Shown here: positions 1 to 7,773 of the stretch, piece after piece
Numbering within the stretch: the first letter of the stretch is position 1
Layout of the letters: each line of letters opens with the position of its first letter
Translations under genes and position numbers: made by a program
DNA from: JAWKWH01 sp963669415
Lineage (GTDB): Bacteria; Pseudomonadota; Alphaproteobacteria; Rhizobiales; Rhizobiaceae
Assembly (NCBI GenBank): GCA_963669415.2
Contig: CAXXPS010000003.1
Coordinates: forward strand, 1,426,001-1,490,000
Direction of reading: 5' to 3'
DNA length: 64,000 nt
The notes under the pieces: generated by a model
Told to the model about the DNA's origin: nothing
The model's input: only the letters and a program-made list of their open reading frames with translations
Databases searched by the model: none

Positions 1-657
1 TGTATCAAGCTGCGCGGCGATCACGGCTGTAGGCGCAGTAACGCTTTGAATATCTACGAAGGTATCCGTCCTGTGCCGGAGAAACCACTTAACCGGCAGC
101 CAGGGATAATGTTGGCTTGCAAGCGCCTCCAACGAGTCAAATGGGCTGACCAATATCAAGCCTGCGAGAGGACGCTTGCTTGCCATATGCGCCGCGACCG
201 CGGAGCCGATACTGAAACCCACGGCGACAATTCTTTCGGAGCCAACCGTCTTCTGGACATGGTCGTAAATCAGCAGGGAATCGGACAACAAGCGGTCAGC
301 TGAGGGCTTTCCTGCACTTTCTCCGTAACCACGATAGTGAAATACAATCACTTCGTTTTCCGGATACAAGCCATGAAGAAACTCGGCTGTGTTTTGGGCC
401 TGCCAGGCATTCCCACCAAACCCGATCAGGATCGGCGTGTTGGCATCTGCCTTGTTCGCCGGCTTGACCCGCATCCCCACCAGTCGAACATTCTGCGGAG
501 CGTTTACTTCCAGATAGGTTGCCGCATCGGGCAACCCGGGTTTGCTGTCTCCTGCCAGACGCGCCGGAAACAGCAAGTGCGTCTGCAGCAGATACATCAG
601 CGCAACGACGCCTGCATAAACCGCCACCGCGCCCAATAAAAACTTCGTCAACCACAT
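1..657 (-). CDS. Membrane-anchored alpha/beta hydrolase (partial, C-terminus beyond window)
   Basis: The reading frame is open on the minus strand from an ATG at 657 to the window edge, giving 219 residues of an incomplete protein. The N-terminus (MWLTKFLLGAVAVYAG...) is a single hydrophobic anchor or uncleaved signal. After it come an oxyanion-loop-like GFGGNA segment, the HYRGYGES motif and the nucleophile elbow GFSIGS, with Ser as the probable nucleophile. The PFDSLEALA stretch is typical of the BEM46/YfhR type of alpha/beta hydrolases. The catalytic Asp and His would lie near the missing C-terminus; the last visible residues (AAQLDT) are just before where that Asp is expected. The substrate is unknown. 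The fold assignment is firm and the exact family less so. No operon partner is visible. Confidence 0.85.
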   Translation of the reverse strand, partial: MWLTKFLLGAVAVYAGVVALMYLLQTHLLFPARLAGDSKPGLPDAATYLEVNAPQNVRLVGMRVKPANKADANTPILIGFGGNAWQAQNTAEFLHGLYPENEVIVFHYRGYGESAGKPSADRLLSDSLLIYDHVQKTVGSERIVAVGFSIGSAVAAHMASKRPLAGLILVSPFDSLEALASQHYPWLPVKWFLRHRTDTFVDIQSVTAPTAVIAAQLDT

Positions 658-1127
658 CTTCTGTCGAATAGTAGAGCGTAACCGGTTTAAATGGAATCGT
701 TTGAACGCAGGTAATTTGTGATCTGGCGAGGCGCACAAGCCGGCCACCACCTGCACGATGCAGCTCCGTTTGACGGCGGACTTCCATCCCACCCACAAGC
801 CGCCGGGACGTTCAACACAACATGGATCTTCCCGTCCGGTTCGTTTGCGCGCGCCGTGCAGGCCGGCGTCAAATGCCCGTGTCACCAAGACGGTTGGCAA
901 TGATGGGTAAATTGCAAGTATATTACACTATACTAATGTATACCATACCTTCAAATTGAGGGTTTTATTTGTCTAAAATTTCGTTAATTACGAGATATGT
1001 AACTGGAATGCGGTTAGATGAGATGATTATATTCACTAAGCAGTGAATGGATAAGTATATTGTTGATTTCTAATGAATGCACCGGTTGTTATTATTACGA
1101 ACGGAAATCTGGATTAAGGGTAGAGAT
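658..1127. other. Intergenic region with AT-rich segment and inverted repeat
   Basis: No convincing gene is seen here. Two 61-residue open frames on opposite strands (about 687-903) have no recognisable features. From about 905 to 1080 the sequence becomes strongly AT-rich compared with its surroundings, as expected for a promoter or regulatory region serving the divergent hydrolase and surface-protein genes, or for acquired DNA. A perfect 7-bp inverted repeat (ATTCACT-aagc-AGTGAAT) lies at 1031-1048, about 80 bp before the first plus-strand start codon, and could be an operator. Confidence 0.5.
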
Positions 1128-1520
1128 ATGTCAGCCGGGGGGATGACAATTGCGGGCGTTGCACCTCGCGCAAGGATTTCATGGAACCCGGTTTCGCGGC
1201 GCTCAGGCGTTGCGTCCAGGTTTTCTGCGCTTGCCACATTCGGCGCGCGTCTTCTTTTCCAGTCCCTTTTTGTCTCAACCTTATTTGCCCCGGCGGTTTT
1301 TAGCCCGGCGGTTTTTAGCCCGGCCCAGGCGTCACCATCGATGAACCCCGCAGGCGCAAACCGTAAAAGCGCAAACCGTAAAAGCGCAGACTGCCAAATT
1401 GCGAACCCCGAAGTCAGGTCAGCGGCCCGTTCGGCGCCCTGCCCAAACCCGATCTTTCAATCCCATCAAAGATGCCTCCCGCACAAACCCTGCGCGATGA
1501 CCTTGGAGACAATCCTGTGA
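1128..1520 (+). CDS. Small hypothetical protein translationally coupled to the TIG surface protein
   Basis: This 130-residue frame starts at an ATG preceded by AAGGG at 7 bp spacing and ends in a TGA that overlaps the GTG start of the next gene (GTGA). The product has an N-terminal Arg-rich stretch, a hydrophobic run (about residues 34-55) like a signal peptide ending near FSPAQAS, and a polar C-terminal half with four Cys residues. Two separate 15-bp tandem duplications lie inside it (1289-1318 and 1354-1383); both are multiples of three, so the frame survives, giving repeated FSPAV and SANRK units. No homologous family is recognised. It could be a true small secreted protein or simply a leader ORF that drives translation of the large gene. 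An in-frame upstream start at 1077 is possible. Confidence 0.4.
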   Translation: MSAGGMTIAGVAPRARISWNPVSRRSGVASRFSALATFGARLLFQSLFVSTLFAPAVFSPAVFSPAQASPSMNPAGANRKSANRKSADCQIANPEVRSAARSAPCPNPIFQSHQRCLPHKPCAMTLETIL

Positions 1521-4500
1521 ACGAGCGCGTCGAAATACCAGTTCGAAATCAGCATCCTGTCAGAGGGAAAGTGGCGCAGGCGATAATGGCATTTGGCCAT
1601 CTTCTCTGTGCGCTGGCAAGCTGGACACTACCGCTGACCGGCGACTTCCCGGCTTCTAGAAAGTTGCGTCCCATTTCTGAGATTGTCAAAGGGATCTTGG
1701 TTGTTCCAGCCGCACTCCGAAGGCCAGCCGCGTTGGATGCTCGGCCCAACCGGGGCTGGCATGGGCTCTGGTCCGATGTCTGGCGCCTGGTGCTCCTTGC
1801 CTGCTTGGCGCTGAGCGTTCTTTGCGTCTGGACGCCTGATCGGGCACAGGCCCAGCAGACGACCTGCATTGCGTCCGGACCAAACTCCTTCTCGCAGGGT
1901 CTCAATTACGGATATCTAGATGACGGAAGTTGTACGCAGGTTAGCGATATAAATTCTGGCAGGCCACGCATATTTTTTCATGTCTATCCAGGCCTCTCTG
2001 ACTTGAATCTATATATTGGTTATTGGGACAGCAGCAATAATCCCACCTACTTTGACGCATCAAGTATATCCGTTTCAAATTATAGTGGTGTCATTACATA
2101 CTTTTCCTCCACGAATACCGTCGCTGTGCGGAATAATGTACCGACGGATTTTGCCGATACTGCGAACAGCTCAACGATTACGGCAACAATAACGGTGCCG
2201 GCGGGCGTAAATCCGCTTGAGACCACGGACGTGACCTACACATTCGTGATGACGGGTGCGCGCAGGGAGGACGGAGTCAGCACGATAACGTTTGACCAGC
2301 TTACGGTCAGCGGCGGCATCTTCGACACTCCCGCGCCGACGATCACGGATATCGATCCGGCTGTGGGTCCTACTGCGGGCGGCACGGAAGTGACCATCAC
2401 GGGGACGAACTTCGTTGACGGGTCCACGGCGGTAACCTTTGGCGGGGTGGATGCTGCGAGCATTACGTTTGTCAGCACGACGGAGCTGACGGTTGAGACC
2501 CCTGCCGGGACGGCGGGCGCTGTCGATGTTGTGGTGACGACGGGGGGTGGCAGCGCGACGTCAACCGGCGGGTTCAGATATCGCAACGCGCCGACGATCA
2601 CCGGTATCGACCCTGATGAAGGTCCAACGGCGGGCGGCACGACGGTGACGATCACGGGCACGAACTTCGTTGACGGGTCCACGACCGTGAGCTTTGGCAC
2701 CAATGCCGGCACCAACATAACGGTCAACAGTCGAAGGGAACTGACGGTTGAGACCCCTTCGGGGACGGCGGGCCCGGTTGATGTTGTGGTGACCTCGGCG
2801 GGTGGCAGCGTGACGTCAACCGGCGGGTTCACCTATGACGACGCCGCACCCACGGTGACGTCTGTCAGTCCGTCTGTGGGTCCAACGACGGGTGGAACGA
2901 CGGTGACGATCATCGGGACCAAGCTGACCGCGGCCACGGCGGTGAGCTTTGGCGGAACCAGTGCAACCTCGTTCGCCGTCGACAACGATGGCCAGATCAC
3001 GGCGGTGACCCCTGCCGGGACGGCGGGAACGGCCAGTGTATTGGTGACCACGCCAGGCGGCACCAACGCCGCAAACACGCTGTTCACCTATGGCACCGGA
3101 CCCACGGTGACGTCGGTCAGTCCGGATGAGGGTCCAACGGCAGGCAGCACGACGGTGACGATCACCGGGGCCAACCTGACCGCGGCCATGGCGGTGACCT
3201 TTGATGGAAACAGCGCAACCTCGTTCAACGTCGTCAGCGCCACCCAGATGACGGCGACGACGCCTGCCGGAACGGCGGGAACGGCCAGTGTATTGGTGAC
3301 CACGCCATTCGGCACCAACGCCGCAAACACGCTGTTCACCTATCGTAACGCGCCGACGATCACCGGTATTGATCCGGCTGCGGGTCCAACGGCGGGCGGC
3401 ACCGAAGTGACGATCACGGGCACGAACTTTGTTGACGGGTCCACGACCGTGAGCTTTGCCGGCAATGCCGGCGCCAACATAACGGTCAAAAGCCCGACGG
3501 AGCTGACGGTGGAGACCCCGGCAGGGACGGCAGGCGCTGTTAATGTTGTGGTGACCACGGCAGGTGGCGGTGCGACGTCAAGCGGCGGGTTCACCTACCA
3601 GGACGCGCCGACGGTATCGTCGGTCAGTCCGGCTGTGGGTCCTGTTGGTGGCGGCACGACGGTGACGATCACCGGGACCAACCTGACCGGAGCCACGGCG
3701 GTGACCTTTGGCGGAACCAGTGCAACCTCGTTCAACGTCGACAGCGACACCAAGATCACGGCGGTGACGCCTGCCGGGACAGCGGGAGCGGCCAGTGTAT
3801 TGGTGACCACGTCAGGCGGCGCCAACGCTGCGAACACGCTGTTCACCTATGACGGCACACCGCCCACCGTCACCATTTCCGCCGACAAGACGGCGATCAG
3901 TCCCACGGAAACGGCGGAAATCGAGTTCGAGGTGAGCGAGACAGGCACGGACTTCGATCCAGCGCTGCATGTGACGGTCACGGGTGGAACGCTCAGCAAT
4001 CTTGGCGGCGCCGATCCGGTCTATACTGCAACGTTCACTCCCACGTTTGGCTCCGCGAACCCCGGCGCCAAGGCCACAATCGTAGTGGCCGCCAGCACAT
4101 TCACCGACGGCGCTGGCAATGACAATGAAGAGTCCAATACGTTGGAGATCGACTTCTCCAGCGCCATCGCCGGGCGCACCTCGCGGATCATTCGGAACAT
4201 TATCTCGCGGCGGGCCGACCAGATTACGGCGAACGAACCGGACCTTTCGTCGCGTCTGAACCGCGGCGGCGGGGGTGGCGGGACGGCCGGATTGCTCAGC
4301 GGCCAGGGCGATCTTGTAAGCAACAATCAGCTCACCTTCTCCACCAGCCTCAGCCAGATGGCCGCGTGGCGCCGGGCCCAAAATGCCGGACCGGTCCAGC
4401 ATGTGGGCGGTCTGCCTGTCCACGGATACCATTCCGGCGATTTCGGCTTCGGCGCTGGCGATGGCCCGCTCCCGAACTTCGATCTGTGGCTGAAGGGCAA

Positions 4501-5242
4501 GCTGGTGCAGATCGATAACGGCACCTCCTCCAGCCTGCTCGGCCTGATCCATGCCGGTGCGGACTATGCGGTCAACCCTGATCTGGTGGTGGGCCTGATG
4601 GCCCAGCTCGACATCATGGACGAGAAGGACGACACGGAAGGCTTCTCAGCCGGCGGCACCGGCTGGATGGCCGGCCCATACGTGGTGGCGCGATTGACCG
4701 ATCGTCTGGTGCTGGACGCGCGGGCCGCCTGGGGCACCTCGGACAACAAGGTCAGCCCCTACAACACCTATGAGGACAGTTTCGACACCGAACGCTGGCT
4801 GGTGGCCGCCAAGTTCACCGGCGACATTGATCTGGGCGGTGTCACGGTCGCCCCGCATGTCGGCATGATCTATTTCGAGGAAGCCCAGAAGGCCTATACC
4901 GACAGCAATGCGGTGACGATCCCCGGCCAGACGGTCTCGCTCGGCCGGCTGACCTTCGGGCCGAAGCTCTCCTGGAACCATGTGACCGAAGACGGCGAAT
5001 CCTTCACCTTCCACTGGTCGGCAAGCGGTATCTGGGATTTCGAAACGGCGGATCTGGTCAGTCTGGAAACGGGCCTCGCCGCCACCGGCACCACGGATCT
5101 GCGCGCCCGCACCGAAGCGGGTATCGCAATGCACACCGCCAACGGCGTCACGCTCGGCCTGGAGGGCTTCTACGACGGCATCGGCGCAGATAACTTCGAC
5201 GTCTATGGCGGCGCTGTAAGAGTGTCCGTCCCGCTGCAATGA
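1517..5242 (+). CDS. Giant surface protein: six TIG/IPT repeats with C-terminal autotransporter-like beta-barrel
   Basis: The product is about 1241 residues from a GTG start at 1517, which has GGAGAC at 7 bp and overlaps the preceding stop; an ATG at 1472 in the same frame is the alternative. A long N-terminal extension of about 90 residues precedes a hydrophobic signal core and an Ala-rich cleavage site near AQAQQTT (about residue 112). After a 170-residue N-terminal region come six TIG/IPT (Ig-like) repeats of about 84 residues each (DNA about 2332-3850), one further Ig-like domain (PPTVTISADKT...), a Gly-rich linker (GGGGGG), and a roughly 250-residue C-terminal segment with alternating strands typical of an autotransporter barrel. 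It is probably exported through the Sec system and anchored in the outer membrane as an adhesin or surface-layer protein. The function is inferred from architecture only. Confidence 0.85.
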   Translation: MNERVEIPVRNQHPVRGKVAQAIMAFGHLLCALASWTLPLTGDFPASRKLRPISEIVKGILVVPAALRRPAALDARPNRGWHGLWSDVWRLVLLACLALSVLCVWTPDRAQAQQTTCIASGPNSFSQGLNYGYLDDGSCTQVSDINSGRPRIFFHVYPGLSDLNLYIGYWDSSNNPTYFDASSISVSNYSGVITYFSSTNTVAVRNNVPTDFADTANSSTITATITVPAGVNPLETTDVTYTFVMTGARREDGVSTITFDQLTVSGGIFDTPAPTITDIDPAVGPTAGGTEVTITGTNFVDGSTAVTFGGVDAASITFVSTTELTVETPAGTAGAVDVVVTTGGGSATSTGGFRYRNAPTITGIDPDEGPTAGGTTVTITGTNFVDGSTTVSFGTNAGTNITVNSRRELTVETPSGTAGPVDVVVTSAGGSVTSTGGFTYDDAAPTVTSVSPSVGPTTGGTTVTIIGTKLTAATAVSFGGTSATSFAVDNDGQITAVTPAGTAGTASVLVTTPGGTNAANTLFTYGTGPTVTSVSPDEGPTAGSTTVTITGANLTAAMAVTFDGNSATSFNVVSATQMTATTPAGTAGTASVLVTTPFGTNAANTLFTYRNAPTITGIDPAAGPTAGGTEVTITGTNFVDGSTTVSFAGNAGANITVKSPTELTVETPAGTAGAVNVVVTTAGGGATSSGGFTYQDAPTVSSVSPAVGPVGGGTTVTITGTNLTGATAVTFGGTSATSFNVDSDTKITAVTPAGTAGAASVLVTTSGGANAANTLFTYDGTPPTVTISADKTAISPTETAEIEFEVSETGTDFDPALHVTVTGGTLSNLGGADPVYTATFTPTFGSANPGAKATIVVAASTFTDGAGNDNEESNTLEIDFSSAIAGRTSRIIRNIISRRADQITANEPDLSSRLNRGGGGGGTAGLLSGQGDLVSNNQLTFSTSLSQMAAWRRAQNAGPVQHVGGLPVHGYHSGDFGFGAGDGPLPNFDLWLKGKLVQIDNGTSSSLLGLIHAGADYAVNPDLVVGLMAQLDIMDEKDDTEGFSAGGTGWMAGPYVVARLTDRLVLDARAAWGTSDNKVSPYNTYEDSFDTERWLVAAKFTGDIDLGGVTVAPHVGMIYFEEAQKAYTDSNAVTIPGQTVSLGRLTFGPKLSWNHVTEDGESFTFHWSASGIWDFETADLVSLETGLAATGTTDLRARTEAGIAMHTANGVTLGLEGFYDGIGADNFDVYGGAVRVSVPLQ
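2332..3851 (+). repeat. Six in-frame TIG-coding repeats of about 252-258 bp, order A-A-B-B-A-B
   Basis: Units begin near 2332, 2587, 2845, 3097, 3349 and 3604. Each encodes a TIG domain opening with a (A/G)PT(I/V)-type motif, then GPTAGGT, a GT-N-F/L loop, the TPAGTAG motif, and ending in a GGFTY or TLFTY strand. Units 1, 2 and 5 share the GTNFVDGST loop and an ELTVETP strand (type A). Units 3, 4 and 6 share an LTAATAV-like loop, the SATSF segment and NAANTLFTY (type B). DNA identity within a type is much higher than between types, which points to recent duplication or gene conversion inside the gene. Confidence 0.85.
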
Positions 5243-5324
5243 TGGCGCAGCGCCCCTAATTCATCATCACCGGAATTGACCCGGTGATCCGGAATTGCCG
5301 TGGCTGATTGCCCGATTCACCGAA

Positions 5325-5517
5325 CCCGGCGAAGACCCGGGATCGTTTTGATGGCCGCCAAACCAATCGATGCTACCACATCGGGAAGATGCTGGTCACC
5401 GAAGGTAGGGTCAACTCATCTGCAAGCCGATTGGATTGGACAACGGCTAAAAAGGGTATCCGGATCCCACATGATTACTGGGCTACCTCGCCGGATTTCT
5501 GGCGCGGCCGGGTCGAA
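5325..5517 (+). repeat. 193-bp direct repeat, copy 1 (partner 6306-6498)
   Basis: This is the left copy of an ungapped direct repeat that brackets the SDR gene at a 981-bp period. It starts in a small CCCGGC-gaaga-GCCGGG-type hairpin (imperfect in this copy, perfect in the other) and ends abruptly inside the cupin reading frame. The arrangement could arise from a tandem duplication and could support loss of the SDR gene by homologous recombination. Confidence 0.85.
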
Positions 5518-5529
5518 CCTGTCCCATAG
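5325..5529 (+). pseudogene. Truncated duplicate of the cupin gene 5' end
   Basis: Positions 5325-5517 match 6306-6498 over 193 bp without indels and with about 16 substitutions (my count), that is about 92 percent identity. The second copy contains the start of the intact cupin gene. In this first copy the ATG is ACG (5443-5445) and the purine-rich stretch before it is altered, so it cannot initiate there. The frame stays open through the copied 24 or so codons, then meets TAG at 5527-5529 just after the homology ends. It is therefore a non-functional 5' fragment lacking the whole cupin barrel. Confidence 0.8.
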
Positions 5530-5584
5530 TGCCTCCTTCCATCCCGCCGAAAAGACTGCACCATCAAAACCTGGGATCAAACCT

Positions 5585-6283
5585 CTAGAAACGCTCCACC
5601 CATGGGCGTACGGCGATTTCGTTGGTCCATGCAGAACGGTCCTGCTGAATCAAAGCCAGATAGGTTTGCGCAATTGCATCGGGATCGAGCGTTGAATCGG
5701 GATTATCGGCCTGCCCGCCTCCTCCCTGACTTCTGATGACCCCGTCAATGTTGATCCAGGCGACGTGAATACCTTTTGGGTGGAGTTCACGCGCCATGGA
5801 CTCGGCAAGTCCCCTTTGCGCGAATTTGCCCATTGCAAATGGCGCCGACAGCGGAAATCCTTTGACCCCGGCCGATGCGCCGGTGAAGAGGATCGTCCCC
5901 TTGATTCCTTCCACTGGTTGCTGACCCAGCATTCTTTCGGTTGCCTTCTGGCCAACCAGAAATGCTCCGAACGCAGTGATGTTGATGGCGTTTTGCACTG
6001 CATAGGGATCAAGCTCGACAAGCGGGCCTCTTTGGCGGGCCGAAGGATTGTAAACGACGACCCTAATCGGGCCTTCAAGCGCTGAGAACAGTGAATGGAC
6101 CTGTTCGATATCCGATACATCACAGCGGTGAACAGAGGCTTCTGTCTGATTTGCAAGATCGGCGAGCTTGTCGACGTTTCTTGCGGCCAGAGCCAGTCGA
6201 TACCCGTTTTCAAACAGAAGCCTGGCCAGAGAGGCCGAAAGGCCGTCTCCTACTCCGGCGATCAGGGCCAAAGGTTTTTCCAT
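5585..6283 (-). CDS. Short-chain dehydrogenase/reductase with atypical catalytic motif
   Basis: The protein has 232 residues from an ATG at 6283, chosen because AGAGGA precedes it at good spacing; an upstream ATG at 6298 would add five residues. The Rossmann nucleotide-binding motif is GVGDGLSAS instead of the classical TGxxxGIG, and the NNAG motif reads NPSA. A Ser is present in GASAG, but the usual Tyr of YxxxK is Phe (PFAMGK), with the Lys kept. Such F-type sequences recur in a subgroup of SDRs, so the protein may still bind NAD(P) but is not a textbook dehydrogenase. Its substrate is unknown. The gene lies alone on the minus strand between the two copies of the 193-bp repeat, and the cupin gene is divergent from it. 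Confidence 0.85.
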   Translation of the reverse strand: MEKPLALIAGVGDGLSASLARLLFENGYRLALAARNVDKLADLANQTEASVHRCDVSDIEQVHSLFSALEGPIRVVVYNPSARQRGPLVELDPYAVQNAINITAFGAFLVGQKATERMLGQQPVEGIKGTILFTGASAGVKGFPLSAPFAMGKFAQRGLAESMARELHPKGIHVAWINIDGVIRSQGGGGQADNPDSTLDPDAIAQTYLALIQQDRSAWTNEIAVRPWVERF

Positions 6284-6305
6284 TCTGTCCTCTCGCATTC
6301 CCGTT

Positions 6306-6498
6306 CCCGGCGAAGAGCCGGGATCGTTTTGATGGCCACCAAACCAATCGATGGTACCATATCGGGAAGATGCTGGTCACCGAGGACGAGGTCAACTCGT
6401 CTGCAAGAGGATTGGATTGGACAATGGCTAAAAAGGGTATCCGTATCCCACATGATCACTGGGCTTCCTCGCCGGATTTCTGGCGCGGCCGGGTCGAA
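6306..6498 (+). repeat. 193-bp direct repeat, copy 2 (partner 5325-5517)
   Basis: This right copy contains the functional version: the perfect CCCGGC-gaaga-GCCGGG hairpin at 6306-6322, then the upstream region and first codons of the cupin gene with an intact ATG at 6424. The repeat stops after the codons for about 25 residues, where the cupin gene continues with unique sequence. Confidence 0.85.
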
Positions 6499-6792
6499 GG
6501 CAAGCAACTTGGAACGGACATAACCGTCCTGTTTTACGCCACCGACGAGGTCGGAAAGGGTCCGGTGTGGCACGTGCATACCTATGATGAAGTTTTCATT
6601 ATCCGCAAAGGACGGGCGCTTTTCACCATAGGTGAAGACAAGATCGTGGCCGAGGAAGGTGACATTCTTTTTGGCCCGGCTGACATTCCCCACAAGTTTG
6701 AAAACCTCGGCCCCGGCCGGCTTGAGAGTACCGACATCCATCTGAACAGCAGTTGGGTGCAAACCGATCTGCCGGATCCGGAATTGGCATAA
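6424..6792 (+). CDS. Small single-domain cupin protein
   Basis: The predicted product is 122 residues, from the ATG at 6424 (MAKKGIRIPHDHW). The frame is open further upstream (an ATG at 6370 is in frame), but the sequence there is poor in coding character and overlaps the SDR promoter region. The conserved cupin motif 1 shows WHVHTYDEVFIIRKGRALF, and motif 2 shows GDILFGPADIPHKFEN, giving a likely metal site of two or three His and a Glu/Asp. Stand-alone cupins of this size serve as oxygenases, isomerases or ligand-binding proteins, and no substrate can be assigned. The 5' end is duplicated at 5325-5517. Confidence 0.85.
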   Translation: MAKKGIRIPHDHWASSPDFWRGRVEGKQLGTDITVLFYATDEVGKGPVWHVHTYDEVFIIRKGRALFTIGEDKIVAEEGDILFGPADIPHKFENLGPGRLESTDIHLNSSWVQTDLPDPELA

Positions 6793-6917
6793 AAGCCGGA
6801 TCCGCCAATTGCTTCACTCCGGTCGCGCATCGTTGACGGTCAAATCCCGCCCAGCGTCCTGGTGACACCCTGCCGTTAGGGCCCGAACCCCTTCATGGCC
6901 CGTATGGTGTCAGGGTC

Positions 6918-7559
6918 CTAGGCGCTTTCCAGCTCCGCCACCAGTTCGTCAGTCGTCACTTGCCGGCAATATCCGCGGATCGCAGCAATGGAATTGTCGT
7001 GACGGGCTTGCGAATAAGTGGCGCAGGCATCTTTGACCTGCGTGACGAGATAGCCGAGGTCACATGCATCCCGGATTGCGCTTTCCACACACTGATCGGT
7101 GATCAGGCCGCAGACCACCAACTGCCGGACACCAAGATTGCGAAGGATATAGTCGATATGAGTTGATACAAAGACCGATGACGAGCCTTTCGGAAGCCAG
7201 ATCTCGTCGTCATCCGGAGCGATCTGGTCTATGACGCGGCCATCCCATGAACCTTTCGGCACATGGAAGCCGGTAATCTTGTAATCCAGGCTTCGGTCGC
7301 GGCCGTCCTTGGTCAAGCTTTCTATGGTGGTGTAAATGACCTCAACGCCTGCTCTGCGGGCGGCCCGTTGCAAACGCTTCATGTTGGGAATGGCGCGAGA
7401 TTCCAGTTCGCCGAAATACCATCCGTACTCGGCGTCAAATTCTTCATTCGACAGCCCCGCGAATTCCGCTCCTTCGCGATGTGCGCCGAAATTCTGGACG
7501 TCAATGAACAGCAATGCGGACTGTGAGGGAACCAATGGCACATCCCTGGTCAATGTCAT
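6918..7559 (-). CDS. Isochorismatase-family cysteine hydrolase
   Basis: The product is 213 residues and matches the cysteine-hydrolase superfamily that includes isochorismatase, nicotinamidase, N-carbamoylsarcosine amidase and ureidoacrylate amidohydrolase. The catalytic triad is visible: Asp20 (LFIDVQN), Lys124 (LPKGSSS) and Cys157 within GLITDQCVESAIRDA. The cis-peptide-forming hydrophobic pair before the TDQC segment is also present. The substrate is not evident; amide or carbamoyl hydrolysis is the family norm. The start codon overlaps the stop of a possible small upstream gene by ATGA. With the nearby binding protein and cupin it might belong to a nitrogen-compound catabolic set, which is inference. 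Confidence 0.9.
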   Translation of the reverse strand: MTLTRDVPLVPSQSALLFIDVQNFGAHREGAEFAGLSNEEFDAEYGWYFGELESRAIPNMKRLQRAARRAGVEVIYTTIESLTKDGRDRSLDYKITGFHVPKGSWDGRVIDQIAPDDDEIWLPKGSSSVFVSTHIDYILRNLGVRQLVVCGLITDQCVESAIRDACDLGYLVTQVKDACATYSQARHDNSIAAIRGYCRQVTTDELVAELESA

Positions 7560-7771
7560 GTGCGGCCTCCGGTTGGAAAATCCTCGATAGCATTTGAAAG
7601 CGAAACTGCCCTAACAGCATTGGCCGCGTGAACAAAAACCAGAACTCGCTCGATGTTGCTTGTCTCGTTCACAATCTCGACCCGATGCGGATCTGCCGTG
7701 CGAAACAGTTTGGTTGCAACATCCATCCGTTCGCGCTTGCCATCTTGATTTCGACGCATCCATACTTGCAC
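7556..7771 (-). CDS. Possible small hypothetical protein coupled to the isochorismatase-family gene
   Basis: A 71-residue frame begins at a GTG at 7771 (or inner ATGs at 7759 or 7726) and overlaps the downstream hydrolase start by ATGA, which suggests translational coupling. The central part has alternating hydrophobic residues (RVLVFVHAANAVRAVSL) compatible with a small alpha/beta fold. There is no recognisable family and no strong ribosome binding site before the GTG. A TTGACA-like element lies so close upstream that one of the inner starts may be the real one. It could also be a non-coding leader. Confidence 0.4.
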   Translation of the reverse strand: MQVWMRRNQDGKRERMDVATKLFRTADPHRVEIVNETSNIERVLVFVHAANAVRAVSLSNAIEDFPTGGRT

Positions 7772-7773
7772 CT

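Noticed and set aside
296..796. 166-codon minus-strand frame near the window start
   Set aside because: It overlaps the alpha/beta hydrolase in a different frame; the hydrolase frame has GFSIGS and continues to the window edge.
2236..3846. Several minus-strand open frames rich in Val/Pro across the TIG repeats
   Set aside because: They are antisense shadows of the repeated TIG codons; each stops and starts at repeat boundaries and has no independent features.
2332..3851. Regularly spaced repeats as a possible CRISPR array
   Set aside because: Units are about 252-258 bp, in frame, and encode TIG domains; there are no short repeat/unique spacer units and no cas genes.
3812..5239. Long minus-strand frames (up to 246 codons) across the barrel region
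   Set aside because: They lie entirely opposite a well-supported coding region and have no recognisable domain.
6830..6915. TGACACC/GGTGTCA repeat after the isochorismatase-family gene as a terminator
   Set aside because: The arms are 7 bp apart by a long loop of nearly 40 nt with no T-run, too weak to call.
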